Source: Candidatus Gastranaerophilales bacterium
GTDB taxonomy: Bacteria > Cyanobacteriota > Vampirovibrionia > Gastranaerophilales > Gastranaerophilaceae
DNA length: 64,000 bases
Assembly: GCA_944322855.1 (NCBI GenBank)
Contig: CALUQG010000003.1
Span: 88,810-152,809, forward strand
Direction: 5' to 3'
In this document: in pieces, positions 27,372 to 37,001 of the stretch
Layout of the letters: the number at the start of each line of letters is the position of its first letter
Numbering within the stretch: position 1 is the first letter of the stretch
The notes under the pieces: model-generated
Seen by the model: only the letters and a program-made list of their open reading frames with translations
Database searches by the model: none
Told to the model about the DNA's origin: nothing
Program-made: the position numbers and the translations under genes

Positions 27372-29492
27372 ATGAATTTTAAAATTGAGTACATAAATAG
27401 ATTAAAAATATTTATAACAATACTTCTGCTTATTTTAATTTCTGCATTTGCGTATTTTTTTCAGGATGTTTTTAAATATTTTGAAAATATTTCAATAGAT
27501 GCAAGAAGTTACCTCAGCGTAGACGGAGGTTTGTTTTCTTCAAAATTTGAACCGGCTGATTCTGATATTGTGATTGTATCAATCAATGATTTGACCCAGT
27601 ATGAAGCAGCAAGATCGTCAGAATTGAATTTGATAAAATGGCCCTGGTCGAGAGAAGTTTGGGCAAAGGTAATAAATTTTCTTGAAAAGCAAAACCCCAG
27701 AGTTTTAATTGTTGATTTGAATTTTTCGAACTATGAAGATTTATCCAGAAATTATACTTCTCCTGATATGATGCTGGCTGATGCTATAGGCTATTATAAT
27801 AATACAGTTCTATCAACAGCACTCAGAACCCCGTATAATGAAACAGAAAATTACGATTCTTCTAAAATCCTGGAAAATTTTGAAAATCCTTATGTTCCAT
27901 CAAGCGACCCTTTGAATTTAACTATTGATAACCCTGTTATAGCACAGAATATTTCATATTATTCTCATACACCGATACCGAATATTTTTACCAATAGTAC
28001 TACAATGGCTGTAACTAATCTTATTACGGGAAAGAATAAAGATGAAAATATAAGATATTCCCAGCCTGTTTTCAAACTTATTAAAGGTAATAGTGAGTAT
28101 TATATTCCGTCAATTGGTCTTGCTGCATTAATTAAAAATGAAAAAATAGGCCGGCTTGCCGAGAATATTCCTGTAGAAAATAATATCCTTAAAATCGGCA
28201 AACACAGGATAAGAATAAATGATAACGGACAAACACTTATTAACTGGCACGCACATGGAAATGTTTATACAGATATACCGATAAATTCAATTCTGTTGAG
28301 TATGGTCAGAGGTACAAAGTATTTTGAATATGAAAACCAAAAATATCCTCTTGACTTCTTTAATGACAAAATTGTTCTTATCACTCAGACCTATATTAAT
28401 ACTGAAACTCATAATACACCTGTTGCAAAAGAATTAACAGATGCTCAGATTAAGGCAACAATTATAGACAACTATATCAATGATTCCGATATAACCAATA
28501 AATATAAAAGATCATTTTTAAAACATATTACTCCTTATAAAGGTATTATTCTTACAGTATGTTTTTGTCTTTCTGTAATATTTGTAATAGTTATTGCAAC
28601 CAATTTGCCACTGGCATTTTTTAATGGTGTGTTAATAACATTAATTTATATTATTTTGAGCATTTTATTATTTTGCCATCCCAAATTCAGGATAATCATC
28701 GATGTAGCAATGCCTTTGTATTTTATGATTTCTGTTTTTCTAATTTCTTTTATTTTGAAAGCTCATCATGAAATAAAGAAGAAGAGAAAAATTGAGAAAA
28801 TATTCGGTAATCTTGTTTCTGAAAATGTATTGAAACAGCTTGTCACAAAACCTCACCGTCTGAACTTAAAGTCGTCAGTTCAAAAAGTTGCTGTTATGTC
28901 GTGCAATATTTCCAACAATTTGCAAATCTCCAAAGATATGCCTCCTGAAAAATATGTGCAGCTTATAAATAATATGTTTAATGAAATAGAAAAAATTATT
29001 TTTAAGTATAACGGAACAATAAACAGGTTTGTCGGAAATTCTGTTTTGGTATACTGGGGATATCCCATACATTCCAGAAAAGACAGTGAAAATGCTGTAA
29101 AAGCTGCTGTTGAAATTGAACAAAAAATTGAAGAATACAATTTAAGTTTGAACGAAATTAATTTTGAAGAATATGATGAACAAAATTTTGAAGAAAAACA
29201 TCCCGGAAAATATTCTTTTAGTGTAAAGATAGCAATAAATTCAGGTGAAGCGTTAATCGGGCAAATCGGTTCATCTAATGTCTCTGACTTCACTGTACTT
29301 GGCGAAACAGTGGATGCGGTGGAAAGAATAAAAGATATATGTGAAGAGTTTCAGAAAACTATTATACTTACGCAAAATACAATAGATTTGATTGATGAAA
29401 ATCTCCCTGTTGAGTATCTGGGGCAGGTTCGTTTGAAAAACAGTACGGACAAAATCAAGATTTTTGAGTTAAAATTAGCACAAGACGAATGA
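27372..29492 (+). CDS. CHASE2 sensor with class III cyclase domain, catalytic Asp replaced
   Basis: A 706-residue inner-membrane protein: TM1 at 11-31, an extracytoplasmic CHASE2 sensor to about 385 (IDARSYL; VIVSINDLTQYE; IKWPWSRE), three helices at 391-463, then a class III nucleotidyl cyclase domain from about 503. The fold is clear (EIEKIIFKYNGTINRFVGN; AINSGEALIGQIGSSNVSDF). Both metal-binding Asp are Asn (N512 in SCNISN; N556 in FVGNSV), and the transition-state Asn of V-N-x-A-x-R is Asp (D648), while R652 stays. Catalysis as a normal cyclase is unlikely; a sensory or scaffold pseudo-enzyme is more probable. The ribosome site is weak. Confidence 0.9.
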   Translation: MNFKIEYINRLKIFITILLLILISAFAYFFQDVFKYFENISIDARSYLSVDGGLFSSKFEPADSDIVIVSINDLTQYEAARSSELNLIKWPWSREVWAKVINFLEKQNPRVLIVDLNFSNYEDLSRNYTSPDMMLADAIGYYNNTVLSTALRTPYNETENYDSSKILENFENPYVPSSDPLNLTIDNPVIAQNISYYSHTPIPNIFTNSTTMAVTNLITGKNKDENIRYSQPVFKLIKGNSEYYIPSIGLAALIKNEKIGRLAENIPVENNILKIGKHRIRINDNGQTLINWHAHGNVYTDIPINSILLSMVRGTKYFEYENQKYPLDFFNDKIVLITQTYINTETHNTPVAKELTDAQIKATIIDNYINDSDITNKYKRSFLKHITPYKGIILTVCFCLSVIFVIVIATNLPLAFFNGVLITLIYIILSILLFCHPKFRIIIDVAMPLYFMISVFLISFILKAHHEIKKKRKIEKIFGNLVSENVLKQLVTKPHRLNLKSSVQKVAVMSCNISNNLQISKDMPPEKYVQLINNMFNEIEKIIFKYNGTINRFVGNSVLVYWGYPIHSRKDSENAVKAAVEIEQKIEEYNLSLNEINFEEYDEQNFEEKHPGKYSFSVKIAINSGEALIGQIGSSNVSDFTVLGETVDAVERIKDICEEFQKTIILTQNTIDLIDENLPVEYLGQVRLKNSTDKIKIFELKLAQDE

Positions 29493-29519
29493 CTATTATT
29501 TAGAACAGGAATTTATTAA

Positions 29520-31208
29520 ATGCTGAATATCGATTCTTTGCTTCTTGATGCTTTTTATAAAGAGAACAAAGATTTTTTTGAAAATGCAAGGGTACAAAAA
29601 ATTCAACAGCCAACCAGACGGGAAATAATCCTTCATTTGAGAAATAAATCTGAATCCAGAAAACTTTATATAAACATAAATCCCAATTTTTATCATTTAT
29701 GTTTTATGTCAAAGGAAAATGAGCAGCGAAGGAATATATCTATACCCAAACAGCCTCCGATGTTTTGCATGCTTTTAAGAAAGCATATGGAAGGGGCAAA
29801 AATTCTGAAAGTCCAAAAACCTGATTTTGAAAGAATACTTGAACTGACTTTTGAAAATTATAATGAGTTAGGAGACAGAATCGAAGAGTGTTTGAGCATA
29901 GAGCTTATGGGCAAACACAGTAATATTGTTCTTTACAATACCGACAATAACATAATTCTCGGTTGCGCGCATAATATTGGTGAAGAAAAAAGCAGAGAAC
30001 GTGAACTGGCTGGCGGTCTTCCATATATATACCCACCAAAACAAAATAAAAGAAACCTTTTAAAAACCAGATTTGAGCTTTTTGAAAAATGTCTTCTAAA
30101 ATCATCTGATAACATAAAAAAGACTATTTCATCAAATTATTTTTCACTTTCTCAAGCTGTTATTGAAGAAATTTGTTCGCTAAAAGAAATTTCTCCAGAG
30201 AAGAGCGCAAATCAAACGACTGAAAAAGAAAGACAAATATTGTTTATAGAGCTGCATGAGCTTCTTTCAAACACACATTATTCCTATACCGTGTCTTCAG
30301 ATTACAAAAAGTTTTCCTGTATTTCTAAACTTGATATAAAATACAGCAATATTAATGAAATGATAGATGATTATTTTTCTTTTCATATTGAACAAAGTTC
30401 GGTAAAAAGCTTAAAAAATCTTTTGAAAGCAAAAATAGACAAAGAACTTAAAAAACTAAAAAATACTTATTCAAATCAAAAAAAACAGCTTGAAAAATCT
30501 GATAAACTTGAAATTTATAAATTGAAAGGAAATCTCTTGACTGCAAATGCTTATATGTTGAAATCAGGTGAGAAAACGGTTTCTTTGAAAGATTTTGAAA
30601 CAGGCAGTCTTGTTGATATTGAGCTAGATGAAAATAAAACACCTATAGAAAATGCTCAGAGATATTTTACTCTATATAACAAATATAAAAAGGCAATTCA
30701 AATTGCGCTTGAAATGTCTGAAAAGACAAAAGTGGAAATAGATTACTATAACCAGCTGTTGTACGACGTAGAAATAAGCACTTCTGTTGATGAATTAGAA
30801 CAGATAAAGTTTGAAATTGTTCAGGAAGACGAAGTTGCCTCTAAAAAGAAAAAAGATGAAACTATGAAAATAACAAAGCTGGAAGTTGACGGTTCTTTAG
30901 TTTATATAGGAAAAAACAACAAGCAAAATGATTATCTTTATTCTAAAATATCATCACCCGAGGATATCTGGTTTCATACGTTAAATACCCCCGGTTCTCA
31001 TATTATAGTAAAGCCGCAAAATTATTCTCAAAAGTTTCATGATGAAACAATACTCAAGATAGCCAGACTTGCAAAACAGTATTCTACAGCAAAAAATGCG
31101 CTAAAAGCTGCTGTTGTTTATACCAAAAGAAAATATGTAAAAAGGCCTAATAATACAAAATCAGGATTTGTGGTTTATAAAAATGAAACAGAAATTATGG
31201 TTGATTAA
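29520..31208 (+). CDS. rqcH: Ribosome rescue factor RqcH (NFACT / fibronectin-binding family)
   Basis: A 562-residue homologue of RqcH/Rqc2, which binds obstructed 50S subunits and adds alanine tails to stalled chains. It has an NFACT-N domain (CMLLRKHMEGAKI, SIELMGKHSNIVLY), helix-hairpin-helix and coiled-coil parts (about 280-400), and a C-terminal NFACT-R domain (EDIWFHTLNTPGSHIIVKPQ). The Asp-Arg pair needed for tRNA recruitment aligns to Glu-Arg in DFERILEL, if my alignment is right. AGGAA precedes the ATG. It follows the cyclase gene by 27 bp. Confidence 0.92.
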   Translation: MLNIDSLLLDAFYKENKDFFENARVQKIQQPTRREIILHLRNKSESRKLYININPNFYHLCFMSKENEQRRNISIPKQPPMFCMLLRKHMEGAKILKVQKPDFERILELTFENYNELGDRIEECLSIELMGKHSNIVLYNTDNNIILGCAHNIGEEKSRERELAGGLPYIYPPKQNKRNLLKTRFELFEKCLLKSSDNIKKTISSNYFSLSQAVIEEICSLKEISPEKSANQTTEKERQILFIELHELLSNTHYSYTVSSDYKKFSCISKLDIKYSNINEMIDDYFSFHIEQSSVKSLKNLLKAKIDKELKKLKNTYSNQKKQLEKSDKLEIYKLKGNLLTANAYMLKSGEKTVSLKDFETGSLVDIELDENKTPIENAQRYFTLYNKYKKAIQIALEMSEKTKVEIDYYNQLLYDVEISTSVDELEQIKFEIVQEDEVASKKKKDETMKITKLEVDGSLVYIGKNNKQNDYLYSKISSPEDIWFHTLNTPGSHIIVKPQNYSQKFHDETILKIARLAKQYSTAKNALKAAVVYTKRKYVKRPNNTKSGFVVYKNETEIMVD

Positions 31209-31211
31209 TTG

Positions 31212-31673
31212 TTAAATCTCTTTGTTAACAAATATCCCCGGAACTCTTGTAAAACTGTGAAAAACTTTGGAAGCATCATCAACAGTGATTTTTTTTAAGA
31301 TAACATTTTTTTGAGTATCCCATACTTCAATCATTCCTTCATCATCGATTTTGAAATGATAATCACCGGCTGTATCATCACTGTCATCATCGTTATAATC
31401 TTCGACAGATTGATTATTTTGATCCTCTTGTTGTTCTTGCTGTGAAGTTTCTTTGTTTTCATTTTTGTCATCGGGAATGAACGGAATAGTTCCGTTAAAA
31501 GCGGCATCTTCATCTTTTTTACCGACTTTTTCTCTTTTTCCTACTCCGTCTACATCAGCAATCTGGTTTTCAAGACTTTGTCGGGCAGTTGCATCAACTT
31601 CATTTGCAAGCTGTGCAGATGTAAGATTTTTGTTTAACCCTAAATTCGAAAGCGAAAATCCGTCTAAACCCAC
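31212..31673 (-). CDS. Unknown acidic protein, possible FlaG-like C-terminus
   Basis: I do not recognise the family. The 153-residue protein starts MGLDGFSLSNLGLNKNLTSA (GTG start, AGAGG five bases upstream), has a long acidic Q/E/N/D-rich linker (about 70-105), then a small domain YHFKIDDEGMIEVWDTQKNV...KKITVDDA that resembles the fold pattern of FlaG proteins. There are no flagellar genes nearby. It has no signal peptide. It converges with rqcH, 3 bp apart. Confidence 0.7.
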   Translation of the reverse strand: MGLDGFSLSNLGLNKNLTSAQLANEVDATARQSLENQIADVDGVGKREKVGKKDEDAAFNGTIPFIPDDKNENKETSQQEQQEDQNNQSVEDYNDDDSDDTAGDYHFKIDDEGMIEVWDTQKNVILKKITVDDASKVFHSFTRVPGIFVNKEI

Positions 31674-31774
31674 TAAAACCTCTTTTAATCATTTGATTAA
31701 TTACCAATATATGATATTATAATACACATCTGGCAGATAAGAAATAGTAGAAACAACGGAGATTTTGGCGTTTC

Positions 31775-32533
31775 ATGATAAAAAATTATTTGAGTAATAT
31801 TACAGGAGTGATTTTTAATGCACCGGTGTGGGTTCAGGAAGTTATTTTTCTTGATATAAAAGCTAATCTTGAAGATAAACTTCCCGGTTCGACTTCTATT
31901 ACAAATGAAATTGATATATATCCTGTTTTTGTTCCGGAACTGACATTCAAGGGTAAAAAAGAGATGGAATCCAGAGATCATAATCTTGACTTTAACGTAT
32001 ACAGACTCCTTGATTGTATAAATAACGGAATGAGAATTGCGGATATTACTTTGAATAACTTTTGGACTCTAGGGCAAACGTCAACATATCTTGCCGCCTG
32101 TATAAAATTGGAACTTGTTAAAAATCCTGTGAATCCAATAATTAGTGCCAGTATTTTTTATCTTGGGAATGAAATACGACTCGGTGAATATGTTAAAAGA
32201 ATTGATAAAATCGATGTAAAAGGTCTCGATGATGCATTACGTCAGCAAAAAGTGCATAATGATGAAAATCCTGATGCAAAAATGAAAATTGGTGAACTCC
32301 TTATTCGTATGGGATATGTTGCCAATAAGGATATTGATAAAATATTAAATATGAAAGAAGAAGCACAGAAAAGATTTATTGTGTCTAATGATATAAAAAC
32401 ACCTGCTCAAGCTGAAAATATTGATTACACCGAACTTCAGCAGAAAATACAGAAGTTAACGGCAGAAAATAATTTGTTGAAAGATAAGTTGAGAGCTATA
32501 TTCAATATACAGAATAAAAATAAAAACGGATAA
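31775..32533 (+). CDS. Unknown protein with MshEN/GspE-N-like helical domain
   Basis: A 252-residue cytoplasmic protein. The middle region (FNVYRLLDCINNGMRIADIT) looks like a helical control domain. Residues 165-195 (KMKIGELLIRMGYVANKDIDKIL) closely match the GELL-x-x-x-G motif of type II secretion ATPase N-terminal (GspE-N/MshEN) domains, which can bind c-di-GMP or act as adaptors. A coiled coil (ELQQKIQKLTAENNLLKDKL) ends the protein. GGAGA is 11 bases before ATG. The asparaginase gene follows 5 bp later. Confidence 0.75.
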   Translation: MIKNYLSNITGVIFNAPVWVQEVIFLDIKANLEDKLPGSTSITNEIDIYPVFVPELTFKGKKEMESRDHNLDFNVYRLLDCINNGMRIADITLNNFWTLGQTSTYLAACIKLELVKNPVNPIISASIFYLGNEIRLGEYVKRIDKIDVKGLDDALRQQKVHNDENPDAKMKIGELLIRMGYVANKDIDKILNMKEEAQKRFIVSNDIKTPAQAENIDYTELQQKIQKLTAENNLLKDKLRAIFNIQNKNKNG

Positions 32534-32538
32534 CGTTT

Positions 32539-33537
32539 ATGCAAAAATTAAATTCAAAACTTCTGGTTCAAGAATTCAGAAGTAATCTTCTGGAGCTTGA
32601 ATTTTACGGATACGTTATTTTTTGTGATAAAAACAAAAATATAAAAACATATGGAAATACGGAAAATCATTTGTTTTTCCATCGTTCGTGCTCAAAACCT
32701 CTGCAAGCAAGCTTGATGTGTTTGTTCAACACGGACAAATATTTTGATTTTACGGATGAAGAGATAGCTGTCTGCTGCGCATCTCATACCGGCACACCTG
32801 TTCATACAGAACTTGTGAATAATATTCTCAGAAAAATTAATTTAAGCGTTGATGACTTGCAGTGTCCTGCTATAGAGCCTTTGAGCAGTGAAGAACAAAA
32901 AAAATTTGATACCTATTCCAAATTGCACAATAACTGTTCCGGAAAACACGCTTTGATGCTTGCAATATGCAGGCAAAACAGCTGGGATATAAAAAATTAC
33001 CTTGATAAAAACCATCCTCTTCAGATAGCAGTTTATGAACAAATTAAGAGTTTATGTGAAACAAAATATGATATGCCGTATACTCCGGATGGCTGTGGAG
33101 CACCGAATTGGGCAACAACGCTTGAAGATTTTTCAAAAGGCTTTTACAATTTATTTTTTGATGAAAAATATAGCAGACTTAAACATGCATATATGAAAAA
33201 TCCTTTTGTTTCAGGAGGAGATAACCGTCTGGACAGCCAGATTATGCAGCTTAATACAAAGCTTGCAGTAAAAGTAGGCGCCGGTGGATTATGTTATGTT
33301 TCAAATACAGAAACGAATGAGGTTTTGGGTTTTAAAATAGTTGATGCTAATATGCAGGCAAGAAGTATTGCTGTTATTGAAACACTTATGCTTGCCGGTT
33401 GGATAGATAAAAACTCCATTGATAAAAAACTCCTTAATAACTCAATAAACAATTTTGTAAAGACTGAAACAGGGGAAATAGTCGGAAAATACGAACTTTG
33501 TGAAGAAGCAAAAAAACAAATTAGCCAAATGTTTTGA
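32539..33537 (+). CDS. L-asparaginase, type II family (AnsA-like, PF06089)
   Basis: A 332-residue cytosolic enzyme of the Rhizobium-type asparaginase family, distinct from E. coli AnsA/AnsB. HRSCSKPLQA, CCASHTGTPVH, NNCSGKHALML and DGCGAPNWATTL are family hallmarks with the conserved Ser-Lys and Cys/His residues. It would release aspartate and ammonia from asparagine. It follows the MshEN-like gene by 5 bp, and its 3' end overlaps the opposite gene by 17 bp. Confidence 0.88.
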   Translation: MQKLNSKLLVQEFRSNLLELEFYGYVIFCDKNKNIKTYGNTENHLFFHRSCSKPLQASLMCLFNTDKYFDFTDEEIAVCCASHTGTPVHTELVNNILRKINLSVDDLQCPAIEPLSSEEQKKFDTYSKLHNNCSGKHALMLAICRQNSWDIKNYLDKNHPLQIAVYEQIKSLCETKYDMPYTPDGCGAPNWATTLEDFSKGFYNLFFDEKYSRLKHAYMKNPFVSGGDNRLDSQIMQLNTKLAVKVGAGGLCYVSNTETNEVLGFKIVDANMQARSIAVIETLMLAGWIDKNSIDKKLLNNSINNFVKTETGEIVGKYELCEEAKKQISQMF

Positions 33538-34192
33538 ATGTTTCTTCGATGTTTTTGTCGATAACTTTTTTCACTGAATCCATTTCGTTTTCAATAGCTT
33601 TTTGTTCGGTAGATAGCTGCTGAATTCGCATATCATACTGCTTGTCGATTCTTTGTAATTTTTCTACCTTTGCATCGTATTCTGCGTTGGCAATAGCATA
33701 GTCGCCAGAATCAACACCCGTGTATATAAAACTTGCACCATCAACAGTCTGGTCTGTCCAGCCTGCCGGTGTCATTTTTTGAATAGTCCAGTTGCCTGTT
33801 TTCAGATTGTTTTCAAAGTAATCAGCCTGTCCGCAATAAGGCTCAACAGCATAATCTTTTACAGTCTTTCCTTCCGGCATAGGATCAGGAAGCTCTGATA
33901 CAACAAGTCTGCCGTAAGAATCTCTTACCTGCATGCCCAGACCTCCGTCATCAGTAGATGCAGTGACGATTTGATAAGTTAGCCTTTGCATATCTTGAGT
34001 GCTGGAACCGTTTCCGTCAGGCGAATAATATAAATGCTGAATATTCATGCCATTGCTCCACAGCAGTGCCTCTGTATCTATTTCTTGTGCCAGAAGCATT
34101 TTGGCCTGAGTTGTCTGTTGTATTTCGAACTCAAGGTTGTTTTTTCTTGCTGTAAGACATAAATATCTTGCCTGAGAGGCGGACATTCCCAT
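33521..34192 (-). CDS. Unknown protein of the MG-x-SASQAR type
   Basis: A 223-residue protein starting MGMSASQARYLCLTARKNN, followed by a helical coiled-coil region (EFEIQQTTQAKMLLAQEIDT), a mixed middle domain, and a C-terminal coiled coil (KVEKLQRIDKQYDMRIQQLS). The two helical ends with a variable middle resemble structural or secretion-associated proteins of flagellin-like shape. I recall the MG-x-SASQAR start from gut Melainabacteria proteins, but cannot name a family. It has GGAG before the ATG and overlaps the asparaginase gene tail to tail by 17 bp. Confidence 0.75.
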   Translation of the reverse strand: MGMSASQARYLCLTARKNNLEFEIQQTTQAKMLLAQEIDTEALLWSNGMNIQHLYYSPDGNGSSTQDMQRLTYQIVTASTDDGGLGMQVRDSYGRLVVSELPDPMPEGKTVKDYAVEPYCGQADYFENNLKTGNWTIQKMTPAGWTDQTVDGASFIYTGVDSGDYAIANAEYDAKVEKLQRIDKQYDMRIQQLSTEQKAIENEMDSVKKVIDKNIEETFKTFG

Positions 34193-34291
34193 AATCTGAT
34201 ACTCCTTTTTACGTTTTAGTTATCGACTTTTTTATATAGGTACTTTAGTATTTGAAGAAAAGTTTTAACAAATATTTACATTTGTATATTT

Positions 34292-34357
34292 TTATGACAG
34301 ATTATTTAATTCTTCAAGCATCCTCCTGCTAGATGCAGCCTGCGTCAGCTTAGCTTT
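34292..34357 (-). pseudogene. Possible fragment of a lost gene (21 codons)
   Basis: On the minus strand, between two stops, the frame encodes KAKLTQAASSRRMLEELNNL-S, a normal-looking helical protein tail, in a GC-richer patch inside an otherwise very AT-rich gap. There is no fitting start except an internal ATG directly after AGGAGG. It may be the remains of a deleted gene, or chance. The rest of the gap 34193-34489 shows nothing else. Confidence 0.25.
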
Positions 34358-34489
34358 TTAAACTTTTATGCAGAAAAAATTGTTTTTGTTAGTTTGTTTT
34401 TATCAAAAAATTTTTTTGAACATATTAAACACTAACTCATTTTTAGATTATAATGATTTACAGACAGAAGTAATTAGTATGGGAGAAGT

Positions 34490-35953
34490 ATGAACGAATT
34501 ATTGAAAATGACAGCTTCAAAACAAAGAGAAGCTCTTTTAAATAAAGAAATTTCCGCAGTTGAACTTGTAAATGCCGAATATTCAAGGATTGCAGCTGTT
34601 GATGAAAAACTTGGTGCTTTCAATTCTCTTTGCAAAGAACAGGCTTTAGAAACAGCAAAAGAAGTTGATAAAAAAATTGCTGCTGGTGAAGTATTGCCTC
34701 CTCTGGCAGGTATACCGCTGGCATTGAAAGATAATATAAATTTAAAAGGAACAAAGACTACGGCTTCCAGTAAAATTCTTGAAAATTTTGTCTCGCCTTA
34801 CGATGCTACTGTTTCTGTTAAATTAAAAGAAAATTTGATACCGGTACTTGGAAAAGTTAATCTTGATGAATTTGCAATGGGTTCTTCAACAGAAAACTCA
34901 GCATTTAAAATTACGAGAAACCCATGGGATACAAACAAAGTTCCCGGAGGCAGCTCAGGCGGCTCAGCAGCAGCTGTTGCCGGTTTTGAGGCTACCCTGG
35001 CTCTCGGATCTGACACCGGCGGCAGTATTCGTCTCCCTGCAAGTTTTTGCGGTATTGTAGGAATGAAACCTACATACGGAAGAGTTTCTCGTTACGGTTT
35101 AATAGCATTTGCATCATCTCTTGATCAAATAGGGCCTTTTGCAAGAAATGTTGAAGATACTGCATTGTTGTTGGAAGCAATAAGCGGACATGACCCTCAT
35201 GATTCAACTTCTCTTAACCTTCCAGTCCCTGCTTTTTCAAAAGCTTTGAATAAAGATATAAAAGGTTCTAAAGTTGGTGTAATCAAAGAACTGCTTGCCG
35301 AAGGTGTTTCCGAGGATGTGAAAAAGGCCGTAGAAAAAGCTGTTGAAACATACAAGAGCCTTGGTGCAGAGATTGTGGAGATATCTTTGCCGCTTTTGGA
35401 ACATTCAATAGGTGTTTATTATATTCTGGCTACAGCAGAAGCAAGTTCCAATCTGGCAAGGTTTGACGGTGTTAAATACGGTCACAGAACTAAAGATGCA
35501 AAAAATCTTCTTGAAATGTATACAAAAACAAGGGCTGAAGGCTTTGGTGATGAAGTCAAAAGAAGAATTATGCTCGGTACATATGCTTTGAGTGCAGGTT
35601 ATTATGATGCATATTACAAAAAAGCACAACAAATCAGACGTTTGATTAAGGAAGATTTCGATAAAGCTTTTGAAAAGGCAGATATATTGATTTCTCCGAC
35701 ATGTCCTAATACAGCATTTGAAATCGGTTCAAAAATTTCTGATCCTTTGAGCATGTATTTGACAGATATTGGTACAATCAGCGCAAACCTCGCAGGTATT
35801 CCGGGAATGAGCCTTCCTTGCGGTCTTGACAGGAACGGTATGCCTATTGGGCTTCAGATACTTGCACCGGTTTTAGGTGAGGAAAAATTATTTAACATGG
35901 CTTATAATTTTGAACAGGCTACTGATTTTCACAATTTGAAGCCTGCTATCTAG
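34490..35953 (+). CDS. gatA: Asp-tRNA(Asn)/Glu-tRNA(Gln) amidotransferase subunit A
   Basis: Amidase subunit of GatCAB, which releases ammonia from glutamine to convert misacylated Glu-tRNA(Gln) and Asp-tRNA(Asn). The catalytic Ser-cis-Ser-Lys set is in [22 protein letters not shown] and [16 protein letters not shown]. It is 487 residues, the normal length. The ATG follows GGGAGAAGT. gatB and gatC are not adjacent. The next gene starts 37 bp later. Confidence 0.97.
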   Translation: MNELLKMTASKQREALLNKEISAVELVNAEYSRIAAVDEKLGAFNSLCKEQALETAKEVDKKIAAGEVLPPLAGIPLALKDNINLKGTKTTASSKILENFVSPYDATVSVKLKENLIPVLGKVNLDEFAMGSSTENSAFKITRNPWDTNKVPGGSSGGSAAAVAGFEATLALGSDTGGSIRLPASFCGIVGMKPTYGRVSRYGLIAFASSLDQIGPFARNVEDTALLLEAISGHDPHDSTSLNLPVPAFSKALNKDIKGSKVGVIKELLAEGVSEDVKKAVEKAVETYKSLGAEIVEISLPLLEHSIGVYYILATAEASSNLARFDGVKYGHRTKDAKNLLEMYTKTRAEGFGDEVKRRIMLGTYALSAGYYDAYYKKAQQIRRLIKEDFDKAFEKADILISPTCPNTAFEIGSKISDPLSMYLTDIGTISANLAGIPGMSLPCGLDRNGMPIGLQILAPVLGEEKLFNMAYNFEQATDFHNLKPAI

Positions 35954-35990
35954 ATTGATATAGATTACAAAAAAGATAATTGGAGTGAAC

Positions 35991-36836
35991 ATGAAAAAGT
36001 TATTTATTGTTTTAGGGTTAGCTTTATTGTTAGGTTCAAGTTTTGCATCTACTGCAAATGCGTATTCTACGGAAGGTGCAATGTATTACAATGAGGGACT
36101 TGATTACTATTCCAAGGGCGAATATTCAAAAGCTATTCAGTCTTTTAAAACAGCAACTCAAAAAGATCCTGATTTTATAGATGCATATTATAACCTCGGG
36201 TCTTTATTTGAATATTTGAAAAGCTATCAGTCAGCAATAGCTTGTTTTTCTAAGATAAATCAGCTTGATCCTTCTGATACTGAAACAGTAATTAAGTTAG
36301 CTGAACTTTATTATAGAATAGGAAATTATGAAAGAGCATTGTTCTATGTAACTAAAGTTCAGGATAATGATGATATGTACGGCAAAGCAAAAAGCTTGAA
36401 AAACCAGATAATAGTAGCTGAACAGAAAAAAGCTGCAAAAAGCTCACTTGCTAACGTAAACCAGGCTATAGAATCAAACAAAAAAGTTATAGACAAATTT
36501 TCAGGCCCGACAGGTCTTGCTATAAATTCGCAGGGTGTATTATTTGTTGCAAGCTATACTGACAACAGCATTTATAAAATTATGCCAAACGGTCAGACTC
36601 AGTTGTTCTCAAAAAGCAGTATGCTCGGCGGTCCTATCGGTCTTGCTTTTGACTCTATGGATAATTTGTATGTTGCAAACTATGCAAAAAATAACATTCT
36701 TAAAATAAATAAAGCCGGTCAAATTTTTACATTTATGTCTAACATAACAAATCCTTATTATCTGATAATAAAAGGAAATGATATGTATATTACAGAACAG
36801 GGCAACAATACTGTTTTGAGATATAAATTGTATTAA
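35991..36836 (+). CDS. Exported TPR protein with NHL/SMP-like propeller part
   Basis: A 281-residue exported protein. The ATG at 35991 has GGAG five bases upstream and opens a Sec signal peptide (MKKLFIVLGLALLLGSS, cleavage after ANA). TPR units follow at about 30-130 (EGLDYYSKGEYSKAIQSFKT; AYYNLGSLFEYLKSYQSAIA). The C-terminal 110 residues carry blades like GPTGLAINSQGVLFVASYTD and GPIGLAFDSMDNLYVANYAK, an NHL/SMP-30-like beta-propeller but with only three or so blades. It probably scaffolds periplasmic complexes. A strong terminator follows. Confidence 0.85.
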   Translation: MKKLFIVLGLALLLGSSFASTANAYSTEGAMYYNEGLDYYSKGEYSKAIQSFKTATQKDPDFIDAYYNLGSLFEYLKSYQSAIACFSKINQLDPSDTETVIKLAELYYRIGNYERALFYVTKVQDNDDMYGKAKSLKNQIIVAEQKKAAKSSLANVNQAIESNKKVIDKFSGPTGLAINSQGVLFVASYTDNSIYKIMPNGQTQLFSKSSMLGGPIGLAFDSMDNLYVANYAKNNILKINKAGQIFTFMSNITNPYYLIIKGNDMYITEQGNNTVLRYKLY

Positions 36837-36860
36837 TACATTTAAGTTTTTTACAAAATA

Positions 36861-36891
36861 AAAAGAGGATAAATTAATTTATCCTCTTTTT
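36861..36891 (+). terminator. Rho-independent terminator
   Basis: AAAAGAGGATAAA pairs perfectly with TTTATCCTCTTTT around TTAA (13 bp), followed by T. It lies 24 nt after the TPR gene. Confidence 0.8.
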
Positions 36892-37001
36892 AACATTATT
36901 ATCAAATATTGATAAATTATAGTTATAAAAATTTGATTTTTAATTATTCTGGTTGATATAATAAAAACAAGAAAATGAATAGTTTTAACAGGGGAAGTTC
37001 A

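Noticed and set aside
34315..34357. Hairpin GCATC...GATGC as a small RNA or terminator
   Set aside because: Only a 5-bp stem with a 9-nt loop and no T-run of note; better explained as part of a possible coding remnant.
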